A stretch of 64,000 nt of DNA from Wurfbainia villosa (GCA_025175895.1 CM045997.1:109884434-109948433); one strand, 5' to 3'; positions 46,856-58,521 are shown, counted from the first letter of the stretch. Numbers and translations are program-made. Notes: generated from the letters alone by a model not told the origin.

Positions 46856-48946
46856 GTGGGAGAGCGAGGTATGTGGATTGTGGATAGCGGTTGCTCAACA
46901 CATATGACCGGGGATGTGAGCAAGTTCTCCACAATTAAATATGTGAAGAAGGGAGCGGTGTCTTTTGGGAATAGTGGAAAACTCAAGATATTAGGTAGAG
47001 GTACAATTGAGGTATCCTCTAAAATTGTTATTCACAAAGTATTGCTAGTTGAAAATATGAAATTTAATTTATTAAGTGTTAGTCAACTTTGTGATGCAAA
47101 CTATCATGTTGTTTTTGAATCCTCTAAATGCATGATTAGACACAAGGAATTAAATGATTGTATGTTAGTTGGATATAGGAAATCAAACATCTATTATGTT
47201 GATCTTTCATATGCTTCTAACATTTCTACTAAGTGTTTTGTTGCAAAAGAAGAGGAAAGTTGGCTATGACATAGAAGATTGGGGCATATCAACATGAAAA
47301 ACATAGCCAAGGTAGCCAAGATGGAGTTGGTCAAAGGGCTACCAAAGATCAAGTATGTCAAGAACAAATTGTGTGATGCATGCCAAGAAGGAAAACAAAC
47401 AAAGGCATCACACAAAGGTAAAACCCTAACCAATACCTCTTTACCATTAGAATTATTGCATCTTGACTTATTTGATTGCCATAGTACTCCATCTTTAAAT
47501 GGTAATAAATATTATTTGGTTATAGTAGATGATTTTTCTAGGTATACTTGGGTCTATTTTATGAAACATAAGGATGATACCTTAGAAATAATCATAGGAT
47601 TTAGTAAAAGGGTTGAAAATGAAAAGAGTCTCAAAATCAACCGGATCTGTAGTGATCATGGTGGTGAATTTGAAAATCTAAAATTTTCACAATTTTGTTT
47701 AGAGCAAGGGTACAAGCATGAGTTCTCTTGTCCTAGAACACCCCAACAAAATGGGGTGGTGGAAAGGAGAAATCGTGTACAAGAGGCGGCTAGGACTATG
47801 CTTAATGCATATTCTCTACCTAGCTACTTAGGCAGGCTTAATACCGCTTGCCATATCCAAAATAGGGTTCAAATCCATAGGTTTTTAGGAAAAACACCAT
47901 TTGAATTATGGAATGGGACTATATCCACAATTCATTATTTCAAAGTCTTTGGATGTAAAGTTTATATTCTAAACACCAAAGACAACTTAGGAAAATTTGA
48001 ATCAAAAGCGGATGAGGGAATCCTAGTTGGATACTCATCCACAAGTAGAGGGTATAGAGTCTACAATAAGAGAACCAAAGGAATTGAGGAGTCTTCCAAT
48101 GTTCAATTTGATGAAACTACTAGTACCTACCCTAGAAAGTCCTCCATTGATAAAGATATTAATGACAATAATCAAGAAATTACCCAAAACTTCAAAATTT
48201 GACCATTAGGGTAATGATCAAGGGGGAGGAAGAGGAGACTCGATGATGAAAGAAGGGTGGAAGATAACAATGATCAAATTGAAACCTCTTCTAGAAACCT
48301 AAGAATTCATCAAGATCATCCACTTGACCAAGTAGTAGGAGATCTATCTCAAGGAGTAAGAACTAGGTCATTTCATAGACCTCCTACTAGTCAAGTTGCT
48401 CTTATCTCACAAATTGAGCCCAAATCGATCAATGATGCACTACATGATCCGGATTGGATTTTGGCAATGCAAGATGAATTGGCTCAATTTGAGAGAAGTC
48501 AAGTGTGGGAATTAGTACCTAGACCCAATGATAGCACCATAATTACTACAAGATGGGTCTTTAGAAATAAGCTAGATGATCAAGGAAATATCACTAGAAA
48601 TAAAGCTAGGTTGGTTGCTAGGGGATTCAATCAAGTTGAGGGGCTTGACTATGATGAGACTTATGCCCCGGTTGCAAGGTTAGAATCTATTAGGATTCTC
48701 TTAGGGTATGCTTCTTACATGGGATTTAAACTTTACCAAATGGATGTTAAATCGGCATTCTTAAATGGTTTTATTAAGGAGGAAGTATATGTAGAGCAAT
48801 CACCCGGATTTGAGAACATAGATTATCCAAATCATGTATGTAAGCTTAGGAAAGCATTATATGGGTTAAAACAAGCTCCCCGGGCATGGTATGAAAGATT
48901 GTCATCCTTCTTGATTTCTAAGGATTTTAGAAGAGGTCAAGTAGAT
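46856..48946 (+). pseudogene. Sirevirus X pol: protease, integrase, N-terminal RT
   Basis: The frame continues from gag through the TAG. The protease D-S-G is in M-W-I-V-D-S-G-C (from 46871). GAG-pre-integrase has H-R-R-L-G-H-I-N and C-D-A-C; a TGA (47267-47269) stands where Trp precedes H-R-R. Integrase is complete: first Asp in L-D-L-F-D, second in S-D-H-G-G-E-F-E, and Glu in Q-Q-N-G-V-V-E-R. A frame change and stops lie near 48200-48256. RT has W-V-F-R-N-K, A-R-L-V-A-R-G-F, Y-A-P-V-A-R, M-D-V-K-S-A-F-L-N-G and Y-G-L-K-Q-A-P-R-A-W, and stops before the catalytic Y-V-D-D. Confidence 0.93.
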
Positions 48947-49452
48947 AGTTTGTATCAAATTTAAGGTGTTGGAAAGTTCAATGTTGAATTTCTAACCTTA
49001 TCTTTGATAGTTTAGAGTTCCTATTGGCTTAGGGACTTCCCAAAGACATTGTTGGTGCAATGCTCTAGGGGGAGCAAGCCTTTAGGGGGAGGAATTCATC
49101 ATGGGATGATGAATGATATTTTTCCTCATGAGGAGGAAAATGAGATTTTGAGAGACCCAATTTGGAAATTGGGAGAGTAGATAGGATTGCCTTTCTTGAG
49201 TGATATGAGACTTATCACTAGAAAGATGGTAGACATCCTAGGTATTTTTGGATCAAGGGGGAGATTGTAAGATCTCATTGGGACATGAGACATTGACCTC
49301 CTTGGAGAGATAACCTTTTTGATGTATGTCAAAAAGGGGGAGAATGTAAAATTACCAATTTGGAATAATTGGTAAGGGATTTGAGTTAGTGGTCTAACTC
49401 AAATGGTTTGTTTGGTTTTATCGAAACATCAAAAGGGGGATGTGTGCAAGAT
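48947..49452 (+). other. 3' noncoding interior of Y with repeated polypurine tracts
   Basis: Tracts of the aggggga type occur near 49068, 49085, 49256, 49333 and 49434. Homologous tracts occur on the opposite strand in N2, E, N1 and D. Confidence 0.8.
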
Positions 49453-50936
49453 TGTTGAGTACGATCGGCCCCAGTCCACGTGAAGAATCACCATGACTCG
49501 TAATAGAATTTAAGACTCGTTAAAGTGATGTTTTGATGTTTCGACAAAAACATATGACAATGTGATTGTCATGGGAAAGTCCAAGTGGGACACTTGGCAT
49601 TTGGGAAAAGTCCAAGCATGAGTCTTGGCATGTAAAGTCCAAGCATGAGTTTTGGCAAGGAAAAGTCCAAGTGGGACACTTGGCATTTGGGAAAGTCCAA
49701 GCATGAGTCTTGGCATGGAAAGTCTAACATGGGTTGGCAAGGGAAAGTCCAAGCTTGAGTCTTGGCATTTGAGAAGTCCAAGGGGATTGATATTGGTGGC
49801 ATTAAGTCCAAGCGGGAGTCTTAGCAGCATAAGTCCAATGATTGACGGCGTAAAGTCCAAGCGGAGTCTTGGCGGTGTAAGTCCAATGTGCCTTGGCGGT
49901 GTAGACACCGTTAGCATGACATAGCCGATGGAAGCACCTGAAGGCTCGCGCGATGGATGAACAAGTCATGGATGACTTGGAGGGATCCGAGAGGCATGAG
50001 GCTGATGGAGGTGGCTAGAAGGCTTAGGTCTAGGCTAAGGGTGGTCTAGCAAGTATGGGGGAACCATACTTAGGATAAAACCTCATGTTTGAGGTGTGCC
50101 AGTCGACTGGTGCCATGTGGCAGTCGACTAGCCTGAGTCAACTAGGATTTGACTGCGGGAAGTGGCCTAGAAGTCATTGCAGGTGGGCGGTCATTCGCTG
50201 CTCAGCGATCGGCCCGATAGTGTGATCGATCGGTGCTCGAGAAATCCTCCACATAATGGAGTTGAAACTCGACTGGTCAAGTGAGGACTCCATCAGTCGA
50301 CTGATGGTCATGATCAGTCGACTGATGATGGATCCGTTGGACTTATCCAGCGTGGATCTAGCCATTGTCTCACGACAACAGTGGCATCAGTCGACTGATG
50401 GTCCCTATCAATCGACTTATCGACTTTTTCCAGCACAGGTTGAAGCTTTATAAGGAGCTCGTGATGGAAGAAAAACTAAGCGATTTCTTAGACGTTTTTG
50501 AGGCGATTTGCTACTGCAAATCAAGGTCTTCAACCACGGTTCAAGCGATCAACAAGCAAGCAATCTAAAGGCAATTGTAAAGCGTTTTCTTTACTTGTAG
50601 TGCATTGTATTTCATCTTATTTGCTTGTTGTCATTTGATTATTGTTGTAATCATATTGTACGAGGTTTCTCCGCCTCCAGATTGTTCAGAGAAGGAGTGT
50701 TTATTAGTGTTTGTGTGTGCATCACTAGAGCTTGTAGAGCTCGATCCGTGGAGTAGGAACCTTGAGGTTCCGAACCTCGTTATATCATTGTGTTTGCGTT
50801 GTTGTTTATTTCGTTATTGCTTTCATTACTATTCCGCTGTGCGCTAACGAAATTGTAGAGACGAACGCGAATGAATTCCATCATCTTACGAACACGTCGC
50901 TATTCACCCCCCTCTAGCGGCTTCAAATATCCTACA
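49453..50936 (+). repeat. 3' LTR of Y
   Basis: It starts TGTTGAGTACGATCGGCCC and ends cacccccctctagcggc plus a tail to CCTACA, 1,484 bp. AAGTCCAAG words fill 49575-49890. U3 has both kinds of palindrome: GTCGACTG (50102-50125, 50295-50330, 50390-50400) and CGATCG (50205-50235). A TATA-like ctttataagg lies near 50446. Confidence 0.9.
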
Positions 50937-51160
50937 CCCATAATCATACTTGGGCTCCCAACTTCAGAGTGGCTAAAGAACAAATATAAAGGAGAAGAAC
51001 ATGGTTTGGAGTAAGTAGCTCAGATTGTGAATGCAGAACAAAATCTAAGGCAACAGAATGGTGCAGAGGGAAAGGAAAGTCAAACTGCAATTGAGGGGCA
51101 GAAGGAAGGAACCAAGAAGCAAGAGAGAAATATTAAACATGGTTACCAGCAAACGTCGAC

Positions 51161-54100
51161 AAGGATATTATTAAGATAGGGGCATGGAATATCCGAGGCC
51201 TCAACATAGGCCTCAAACAGAGGGAAGTCACAAGATTCCTCAACATGCAGAATTTGAGTGTGTTATGTCTAATGGAAACAAAACTGACCAATCAAGCTTA
51301 TCATCATTTCAAATCCAAGAGCCTACAACAATAGAAATCAAGTCAGCAACTAGGTGAATCTGGAAGAAGTAGGATGTTGCTCATATAGGATGCTCGATAC
51401 ATTACCCTCACCATACAACAATGGGAAGACCAATTTGTCCATGTAATAATATTGGACAAAGGCGCCAAGGAAACATATGCACTCACGTTTGTCTATGGGC
51501 AGTTATCAATCACCTCTCGTAGGGATATATGGTCTGGGCTCAAACTTTTGGCAGGAAGAATGGCATTACCTTGGCTCATAATGGGAGATTTCAACTCTCC
51601 TCTGGTACCATCAGATAAGAGAGGGGGCATGGATGTCACAACCTATACAACTGCAGACTTCCAAGAGTTCACAATGCTTGCAGGAGTGGAGGACTTACAT
51701 TCCGTGGGATGTCAATATACGTGGACAAATGGTAGAGTTGTGAGCAAGCTTGACCGTGCCATGGTCAACCGGTTATGGCTAGAGATGGACCAAAGCAGTT
51801 TTGCAGAATTTAAAGCACCAGGAGTTCACTCTGATCATGCGTTGTGTGTGGTTTCAGTTCTGGAGAAACAAACTAGTAAAGTCAAACCTTTCAAGTTTTT
51901 TAACATGTGGACCCATCACCCTCAATTCCACCAACTAGTGCAAGAAGAATGGATCCATGCCACAACATGGTGCTCACAAGGAACGACTCAATTTAGGCTT
52001 AAAAGGAAACTTACCATACTTAAGAAGGGATTGAAGCTCTTGAACCAACAACACTTCCAACATATACAAAGCCGATCAAAGTATGCCCAAGAGCAACTTC
52101 AAATTCTACAAAGTAGTGGTCTAGGTCAAGGGATCATGGATGATCACTACAAGGAGACAAAGCAAAAAGCGGATAACCTTGCCAAAGCAGAATATCTTTT
52201 CTCCCTTCAGAAGGCCAAACACAAATATTTCAAGGAAGTGGACTGGAATACTCCTTTCTTTCATTCTTTGGTCAGGAGGAACAACAAGAGGAGGGAGATA
52301 GTTGCGGTGGAAAAATCAAATGGAGAGATCACTAAGGATGCCGGTGAGGTAGCTCAAATATTTGTGGATCATTTCCAAGGACAACTGGGAGGTAAGAGGG
52401 ACCGATCCACATACCGGGATGATTGTATGCAACATGGGAATATGCTTGCTAGTGAGCAGAAAATTCGGCTAACCAGGATGCCTACCACCGAGGAAATCAA
52501 GAAGACATTATTTAACATAGGGGAACTCAAAGCTCCAGGGCCGGATGGATATAGCTCCAAATTGTACAAGGAATCATGGACAACAATAGAACAAGACTTC
52601 ACGGAAGCTATTATGGAATTCTTTCGAAATGGGAAACTCCTCAAATTGTGGAATCACACGCTCATCAGTTTAGTTCCAAAGAGTGAACATGCTAGTAAAG
52701 TGCAGGACTATAGACCCATATCTTGCTGCACAGTGTTTTATAAGGTCATTTCCAAACTCCTTGCTAGCAGATTATCAGAAGTTACAGACCACCTGCTAAA
52801 CCTGGCACAGACAACATTTGTAAAGGGAAGAACCATTACAGATAACATCCAGCTAACCCAAGAGTTATTGAGACATTACACTAGGAAGCGTATCTCTCCT
52901 AGGTGTACCCTGAAAGTGGATCTACAGAAAGCATTTGATTTTGTACACTGGGATTTCTTATTGGACATCCTCAGCTCCCTACATTTCCCGGCCACTTACA
53001 TCGCATGGATCAGAGAATGTATCACCACCACATCATTCTCTGTAGTGATCAATGGGTACATGCATGGATATTTCCAGGGGGACAAAGGGCTTATACAAGG
53101 AGATCCGCTCTCGCCTTATTTATTTGGCATTTGAATGGAGTATCTTTCCATGTCCCTGGCGAGGGATACTACCAGGTCAGATTTCATATTTCACCCCACA
53201 TGTGAGCACTTGGGGATCTCCCACCTGATATATGCAGATGATATACTGCTCCTATCCCGTGGAGACGTACCTTCAGTCAGAAGACTGGTTGATTGTCTGG
53301 CACAGTTTTCACAGATGGCAGGACTTACGGCCAATGGAACCAAGTCTAGCTGCTACATGGCGGGTATAGATGAGCAGACCAAAACCAGGATATGTACTAT
53401 CACCGACTTCTAGGAGGGAGAGATGCCTTTCAGATACTTGGGAATCCCACTGGCCTCAAAGAAGCTGAAAATTTCAGATTATGGGATACTTTTAGAGGGC
53501 CTCTCCAGGAGAATTAATGCATGGCCGAAACAAAGCCTCTCCTATGCAGGGAAAGCACAACTCATTGCATCGGTTCTGCAGGGGGTGGAGTGTTATTGGA
53601 TGTTCATACTACCCCTTCCAACCGGAGTTATTGAGCGCATTCACACTATGTGTCGGGCATTCATGTGGACGAGCAAGCCCCCCCCCCCCCCCCATTGCAT
53701 GGTCGTATATATGTGGGCCGAAGGAGGAGGGTGGTCTAGGCTTGAGGGACTTGAAGGCTTGGAACCTTGCATTGCTAGCAAAGGTCCTATGGCGTATACA
53801 GGACAAGCCAGACTCACTATGGATACGATGGGTACATCATCATTGCCTCCGTCAGTCTAGTATATGGGGTTAGACATTGAAACACATGGACTCTCCACTT
53901 ATGAAAAGGATCATGTACATCAGAGATAGTATCATGGCTACTGCAGGGAGCCACGCCGTAGCGGCACACACTTTGACTACATGGTTCACCAGAGGGGCAG
54001 GAGGAGTGGGGAAGGCATATGATCATTTCAGAGAGCACCGGCCGATGAGATCATGGACCAAGATTGTATGGCAGAAGGACATTCAGCCAAGCCACCAGTT

Positions 54101-54503
54101 CACGCTGTGACTGTTGGCAAATGGGAGGTTGCCCACTAGAGACTGGCAGACCTACATAGAGGACAGAAGATGTGCCTTTTGCAGGCTGGAGGAGGAGACG
54201 CATGCCCACGTATTATTCAAATGCCAGGTTATCAGACAGTTGTGGGGACGGGTGAGGGGGTGGCTGCAGATGAGACCAGAGATGAGCACGTACAGACAAG
54301 CACTACGCATCTTCAGACTGCATTATCGGAGGGACTCAATCTGCATGAGAGCATGGCATCTGGCCCTAGGAGCGATGGTACATTTTGTTTGGAGGGCTAG
54401 GAATGAGATCAGATTTGAGGATTCCCAATTTGACAAGGAGAGGATATTTAGGAGGATACAGATACATGTATATAGAGCCCTTGAGGTACCCCATGTAATG
54501 TAA
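51161..54503 (+). pseudogene. LINE ORF2: endonuclease and reverse transcriptase
   Basis: Endonuclease (51161-51900): I-K-I-G-A-W-N-I-R-G-L-N, M-E-T-K, I-M-G-D-F-N-S-P, S-K-L-D-R-A and H-S-D-H-A-L, all the expected metal-binding and catalytic motifs. RT (about 52480-53420): L-K-A-P-G-P-D-G, Y-R-P-I-S-C-C, F-V-K-G-R, K-V-D-L-Q-K-A-F-D, G-L-I-Q-G-D-P-L-S-P and catalytic Y-A-D-D at 53231-53242. The C-terminal part has L-G-I-P-L and a knuckle-like C-A-F-C-R ... H-A-H-V-L-F-K-C (54171-54218). Stops: 51332, 51389 area, 53132, 53411, 53871 area, 54108. A run of 16 C (53678-53693) shifts the frame. No RNase H domain is seen. The start codon is unclear. Confidence 0.95.
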
Positions 54504-54699
54504 AAAAAAAAAAGCGCGGAAGTAGCAGGCGGTCTTTGAATTGATGTGTTGTGGTGGCCTATTTGATCTCAAACCTCTTTAAAAAAAATGCGGAAGCGGC
54601 AGGCTGGCTTTGTATAGATGTGTTCGTTGTGGCCTATAATGTATTGATCTTAAACCTAAAAAAAAATAGATTGGTTTTTGCATAAGGCGTATTTTGAGG
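54504..54699 (+). repeat. Two poly(A)-terminated repeats after LINE ORF2
   Basis: Two related segments of about 75-80 bp each run from gcggaag and ggcag to a poly(A) run: 54514-54588 and 54589-54668. Both contain gatgtgtt and gtggcctat words. They look like a tandem duplication of a 3' end with its own A tail. Confidence 0.65.
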
Positions 54700-55010
54700 G
54701 TGAATAGATCCACCATAAAGATTTATCTAGTCCGTAGCAAATGACTCGCGGTAAAGACTAGTCAAATCCGTTTATGGCTGCGGCTTTGCCAAAAAGTCGT
54801 GCTGGTGAATAGGCCCATCGGAATGGCCTATCTAGTCCGCAGCAAATGGCTCACGGTAAAGACATGCCAAATCCATTTTTTTGGCTGAGGCTTGGCCAAT
54901 AAGCCTGCTAGGTGAATAGATCCACTGCAATGTCTATCTAGTCCGTAGCAAATGGCTCACGGTAAAGACTCTACAAATCCGTTGACAGCTGACCACTAGC
55001 TAAAAGTGGG
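54700..55010 (+). repeat. Three tandem repeats of about 105 bp in the LINE 3' UTR
   Basis: Units at 54700-54804, 54805-54911 and 54912 to about 55010 share gtgaatag, tctagtccg, agcaaatg, ctc and cggtaaagac. The third is less complete. They are non-coding. Confidence 0.85.
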
Positions 55011-55392
55011 TCTACGACACTTGAGACAATGCAGATAGAGGATGGAGGACAGGTGACTCAGATAGGATGTATGGTCCGGCCCATAGGACCAAGCCCGGTA
55101 GGGACTACATCAGGAGTGGGTGCATCAAAATACAGGTTGAGAGATTGCCACAGGATGCGGTCATACTTCCATCGACTGCAGTATGATGAGAGAGGGAGGA
55201 CTGACCGCAGTCTGTAGAAGGGTTTTGATACAGTGAGTGTGATGGTACTCTTAAGAGAACATGTACTTTCTACCCTGGAAGTCTACACAGATTGGACACT
55301 TCGTTGGATATGACATGTGTAGATTCCTTGGATCATGTATGATGGTGCTATTTGATGATATATATATTTACCTTCATCAAAAAAAATAAAAA
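55011..55392 (+). other. Distal 3' UTR and A-rich tail of the LINE
   Basis: This is unique-looking DNA with a small open frame (55029-55217) that I do not consider a gene. It ends in accttcatcaaaaaaaataa, a typical A-rich LINE end, just before the second target duplication. Confidence 0.75.
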
Positions 55393-55408
55393 ATAAAAAG
55401 AAGGAAAC
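55393..55408 (+). repeat. Right target-site duplication of the LINE
   Basis: ataaaaagaaggaaac; one mismatch to 42836-42851. The 5S spacer then continues in register. Confidence 0.92.
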
Positions 55409-55418
55409 AACAAAAATA

Positions 55419-55535
55419 GGTGCAACACGAGGACTTCCCAGGGGGTCACCCATCTTAGTACTGCTCTCGCCCAAGCAAGCTTAGCTTCGGAGTTCTGATG
55501 GGATCAGGTGCATTAGTGCTGGTATGATCGTACCC
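55419..55535 (-). rRNA. 5S rRNA copy 7
   Basis: 117 bp, five substitutions, no indels. First gene to the right of the LINE. Confidence 0.96.
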
Positions 55536-55856
55536 ACCATTTCTCCCACGCCCCTCCTTATTTATCGCGCTAATGGTCTCTCCTCCGGTTCTCGCACTCC
55601 CCTCCGGCACCCCCAATCCCTCCGCGCTTCCTTTTCACCAAAACAAAGACAAACCTAATTAAGGGCAATCGAACGCATGTGCACACACCCACCCCCACCA
55701 CCTTTCAAAAATAATAATAAATGAAACAAAAATGCACGAACCCCCTCTCCTGGAGCCGCGACGCGAACACAAGGCCGCAAGCCGCCCCCGCCAACAAAAA
55801 AGAAGAAGGGGATTCACCATATATATAAATATAAAAAGAACGAAACAACAAAAATA

Positions 55857-55973
55857 GGTGCAACACGAGGACTTCCCAGGGGGTCACCCATCCTAGTACT
55901 GCTCACGCCCAAACACGCTTAGCTTCAGAGTTCTGAAGGGATCCGGTACATTAGTGCTAGTATGATCGCACCC
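55857..55973 (-). rRNA. 5S rRNA copy 8
   Basis: 117 bp, about seven substitutions, no indels. Confidence 0.95.
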
Positions 55974-56292
55974 ACCATTACTCCCACGCCCTCCCAATTT
56001 ATCGCGCCAATGGTCTCTCCTCCGGTTCTCCCATGCCCCTCCGGCACCCCCAATCCCTCCGCGCTTCCTTCCCGCAAAAACAAAGACAAACTAATTAAGG
56101 GCAATCGAACGCACGTGCATGCACCCACCCCCACCCCTCTTTCAAAAATAATAATAATCGAAAAAAAATGCACGGACCCCCTCACACGGAGCCGCGACGC
56201 GAACACGAGGCCACAAGCCGCCCCCGCCAACAAAAAAGAAGAAGGGAATTCAACATATAAATAAATATAAAAAGAACGAAACAACAAAAATA

Positions 56293-56409
56293 GGTGCAAC
56301 ACGAGGACTTCCCAGGGGATCACCCATCCTAATACTGCTCTCGCCCAAGAACGCTTATCTTCGGAGTTCTGATGGGATCCGGTGCATTAGTGCTGGTATG
56401 ATCGCACCC
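56293..56409 (-). rRNA. 5S rRNA copy 9
   Basis: 117 bp, four substitutions (aggggatcacc, cctaatactg, aagaacgcttatc). Confidence 0.96.
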
Positions 56410-56730
56410 ACTATTTCTCCCACGCCCTCCCTATTTATTGCGTCAATGGTATCTCCTCCGGTTCTCCCACGCCCCTCCGACACCCCCAATCCCTCCGCGC
56501 TTCCTTCACGCAAAAACCAAGACAAACCTAATTAAGGGCAATCGAATGCACGCGCACGCACCCACCCCCACCCCCCTTTCAAAAATAATAATAAACGAAA
56601 CAAAAACGCACGGACCTCCTCTTGCGGAGCCGCGGTGCGAACACGAGGCCGCGAGCCGCACCCGCCAACAAAAAAGAAGAAGGGAATTCACCATATATAT
56701 AAATATAAAAAGAACGAAACAACAAAAATA

Positions 56731-56847
56731 GGTGCAACACGAGGACTTCCCAGGGGATCACCCATCCTAGTACTGCTCTCGCCCAAGCACGCTTAACTTC
56801 GGAGTTCTGATGGGATCCGGTGCATTAGTGCTGCTATGATCCCAACC
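56731..56847 (-). rRNA. 5S rRNA copy 10
   Basis: 117 bp, nearly consensus except at the 5' end of the transcript (gatcccaacc for gatcgcaccc). Confidence 0.95.
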
Positions 56848-57158
56848 ACCATTTCTCCCACGCCCTCCCTATTTATCGCGCCAATGGTCTCTCCTCCGGT
56901 TCTCCCACGCCCCTTCGGCACCCCCAATCCCTCGGCACTTCCTTCCCGCCAAAACCAAGACAAACCTAATTAAGGGCACGCGCAAGCACCCACCCCCACC
57001 CCCCTTTCAAAAATAATAATAAACGAAAACAAAACGCACGGACCCCCTCTCCCGGAATCGCGACGCGAACACGAGGCCGCGAGCCACCACCTCCAACAAA
57101 AAAGAAGAAGGGAACTGACCATATATATAAATATAAAAAGAACGAAACAACAAAAATA

Positions 57159-57251
57159 GGTGCAACACACCCATCCTAGTATCGCTCGCCTAAGCACGCT
57201 TAACTTCGAGTTCGATGGGATCCGGCATTAGTCTTTGGTATGATCGCACCC
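57159..57251 (-). rRNA. 5S rRNA copy 11, truncated
   Basis: 93 bp. About 19 bp near the 3' end of the transcript are missing (acacaccc junction), with several one- to three-base deletions. A pseudogene or damaged consensus. Confidence 0.88.
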
Positions 57252-57552
57252 ACCATTTCTCCCACGCCTCCTATTTATCGCGCAATGGTCTCTCCTCCGG
57301 TTCTCCCACGCCTCCTCACCCCCCAATCCCTCCGCTTTCTTCCCGCCAAAACCAAGACAAATCCTAATTAAGGGCACGCGACGCACTCCACCCCCACCCC
57401 CTTTCAAAATAATAATAAACGAACAAAAACGCACGGACTTCTCTCTCTGAGTCTGCGGCGAACACGAGGCCGCGAGCCGCCCCCGCCAACAAAAAAAAAA
57501 AAAGGGAATTCACCATATATATAAATATAAAAAGAACGAAAGAACAAAAATA

Positions 57553-57669
57553 CGTGCAACACGAGGACTTCCAAGGGGGTCACCCATCCTAGTACTCCTC
57601 TCGCCCAAGCACGCTTAACTTCGGAGTTCTGATGGGATCCGATGCATTAGTGCTGGTATGAACGCACCC
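57553..57669 (-). rRNA. 5S rRNA copy 12
   Basis: 117 bp, five substitutions, no indels. Confidence 0.95.
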
Positions 57670-57981
57670 ACCATTTCTCCCATGCCCTCCCTATTTATCG
57701 CGCCAATGGACTCTCCTTCGGTTCTCCCACGCCCCTCCGACACCCCAAATCCCTCCGCGCTTCCTTCCCGCCAAAACCAAGACAAACCTAATTAAGGGCA
57801 CGTGCACGCACCCATCCCCACCCCCCCTTCAAAAATAATAATAAACAAAACAAAAACGCACGGACCCCCTCTCCCGGAGCCGCGACGCGAACACGAGGCC
57901 GCGAGCCGCCCCCGCCAACAAAAAAAAAATAAGGGAATTCACCATATATATAAATATAAAAAGAACGAAACAACAAAAATA

Positions 57982-58098
57982 GGTGCAACACGAGGACTTC
58001 CCAGGGGGTCACCCATCCTAGTACTGCTCTCGCCCAAGCACGCTTAACTTCGGAGTTCTGATGGGATCCGATGCATTAGTGCTGGTATGATCGCACCC
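57982..58098 (-). rRNA. 5S rRNA copy 13
   Basis: 117 bp, one difference from consensus (gatccgatgc). A likely functional copy. Confidence 0.97.
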
Positions 58099-58410
58099 AC
58101 CATTTCTCCCACGCCCTCCCTATTTATCGCGCCAATGGTCTCTCCTCCGGTTCTCCCACGCCCCTCCGACACCCCCAATCCCTCCGCGCTTCCTTCCCGC
58201 CAAAACCAAGACAAACCTAATTAAGGGCACGCGCGACGCACTCACCCCCACCCCCATTTCAAAATAATAATAAACGAAACAAAAACGCACGGACCCCCTC
58301 TCCCGGAGCCGCGACGCGAACACGAGGCCGCGAGCCGCCCCCGCCAACAAAAAAAAAATAAGGGAATTCACCATATATATAAATATAAAAAGAACGAAAC
58401 AACAAAAATA

Positions 58411-58521
58411 GGTGCAACACGAGGACTTCCCAGGGGGTCACCCATCCTAGTACTGCTCTCGCCCAAGCACGCTTAACTTCGGAGTTCTGATGGGATCCCA
58501 TTAGTCGGTATGATGGGACCC
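58411..58521 (-). rRNA. 5S rRNA copy 14, 5' end damaged
   Basis: 111 bp. The 3' two thirds are consensus. The 5' end of the transcript lacks six bases and has altered bases (ggtatgatgggaccc). Confidence 0.9.

Larger units (their letters stand above)
44013..48946 (+). mobile_element. Sirevirus X: 5' LTR, gag, protease, integrase, partial RT
   Basis: It is the same family as element B. The 5' LTR is 44013-45192, PBS 45195-45206, gag 45247-46855, and pol 46856-48946. It stops within RT at R-G-Q-V-D, before the Y-V-D-D motif, where element Y's 3' region begins. The remainder of RT, RNase H and X's own 3' LTR are absent. Confidence 0.92.
48947..50936 (+). mobile_element. Element Y: 3' interior and LTR of the gag-only family
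   Basis: The sequence from gtttgtatcaaatttaagg on aligns, reverse-complemented, with the interior of N2 near 26270 and continues to an LTR of the D/E/N2 kind (49453-50936). No coding sequence remains. It is fused to X without an intervening LTR. The base run after the LTR (cccat) does not match that before X (gatag), so X and Y did not enter as one element. Confidence 0.88.
42852..55392 (+). mobile_element. L1-type LINE inserted in 5S spacer, split by X/Y
   Basis: After removing 44013-50936 the LINE is about 5.6 kb: the C-terminal part of ORF1, ORF2 (endonuclease, RT, zinc-knuckle-like end), a repeat-bearing 3' UTR, and an A-rich tail (tcatcaaaaaaaataaaa, 55374-55392). The ORF1 N-terminus is missing, which is normal 5' truncation in target-primed reverse transcription. 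The A-rich tail abuts the second copy of the target duplication. Multiple stops and a frameshift mean that it is dead. Coding strand is opposite to the 5S genes. Confidence 0.93.

Noticed and set aside
9511..50936. CRISPR-like array from the repeated GTCGACTG motif
   Set aside because: The repeats are too short and irregularly spaced, lie inside LTRs of eukaryotic retrotransposons, and have no cas genes.
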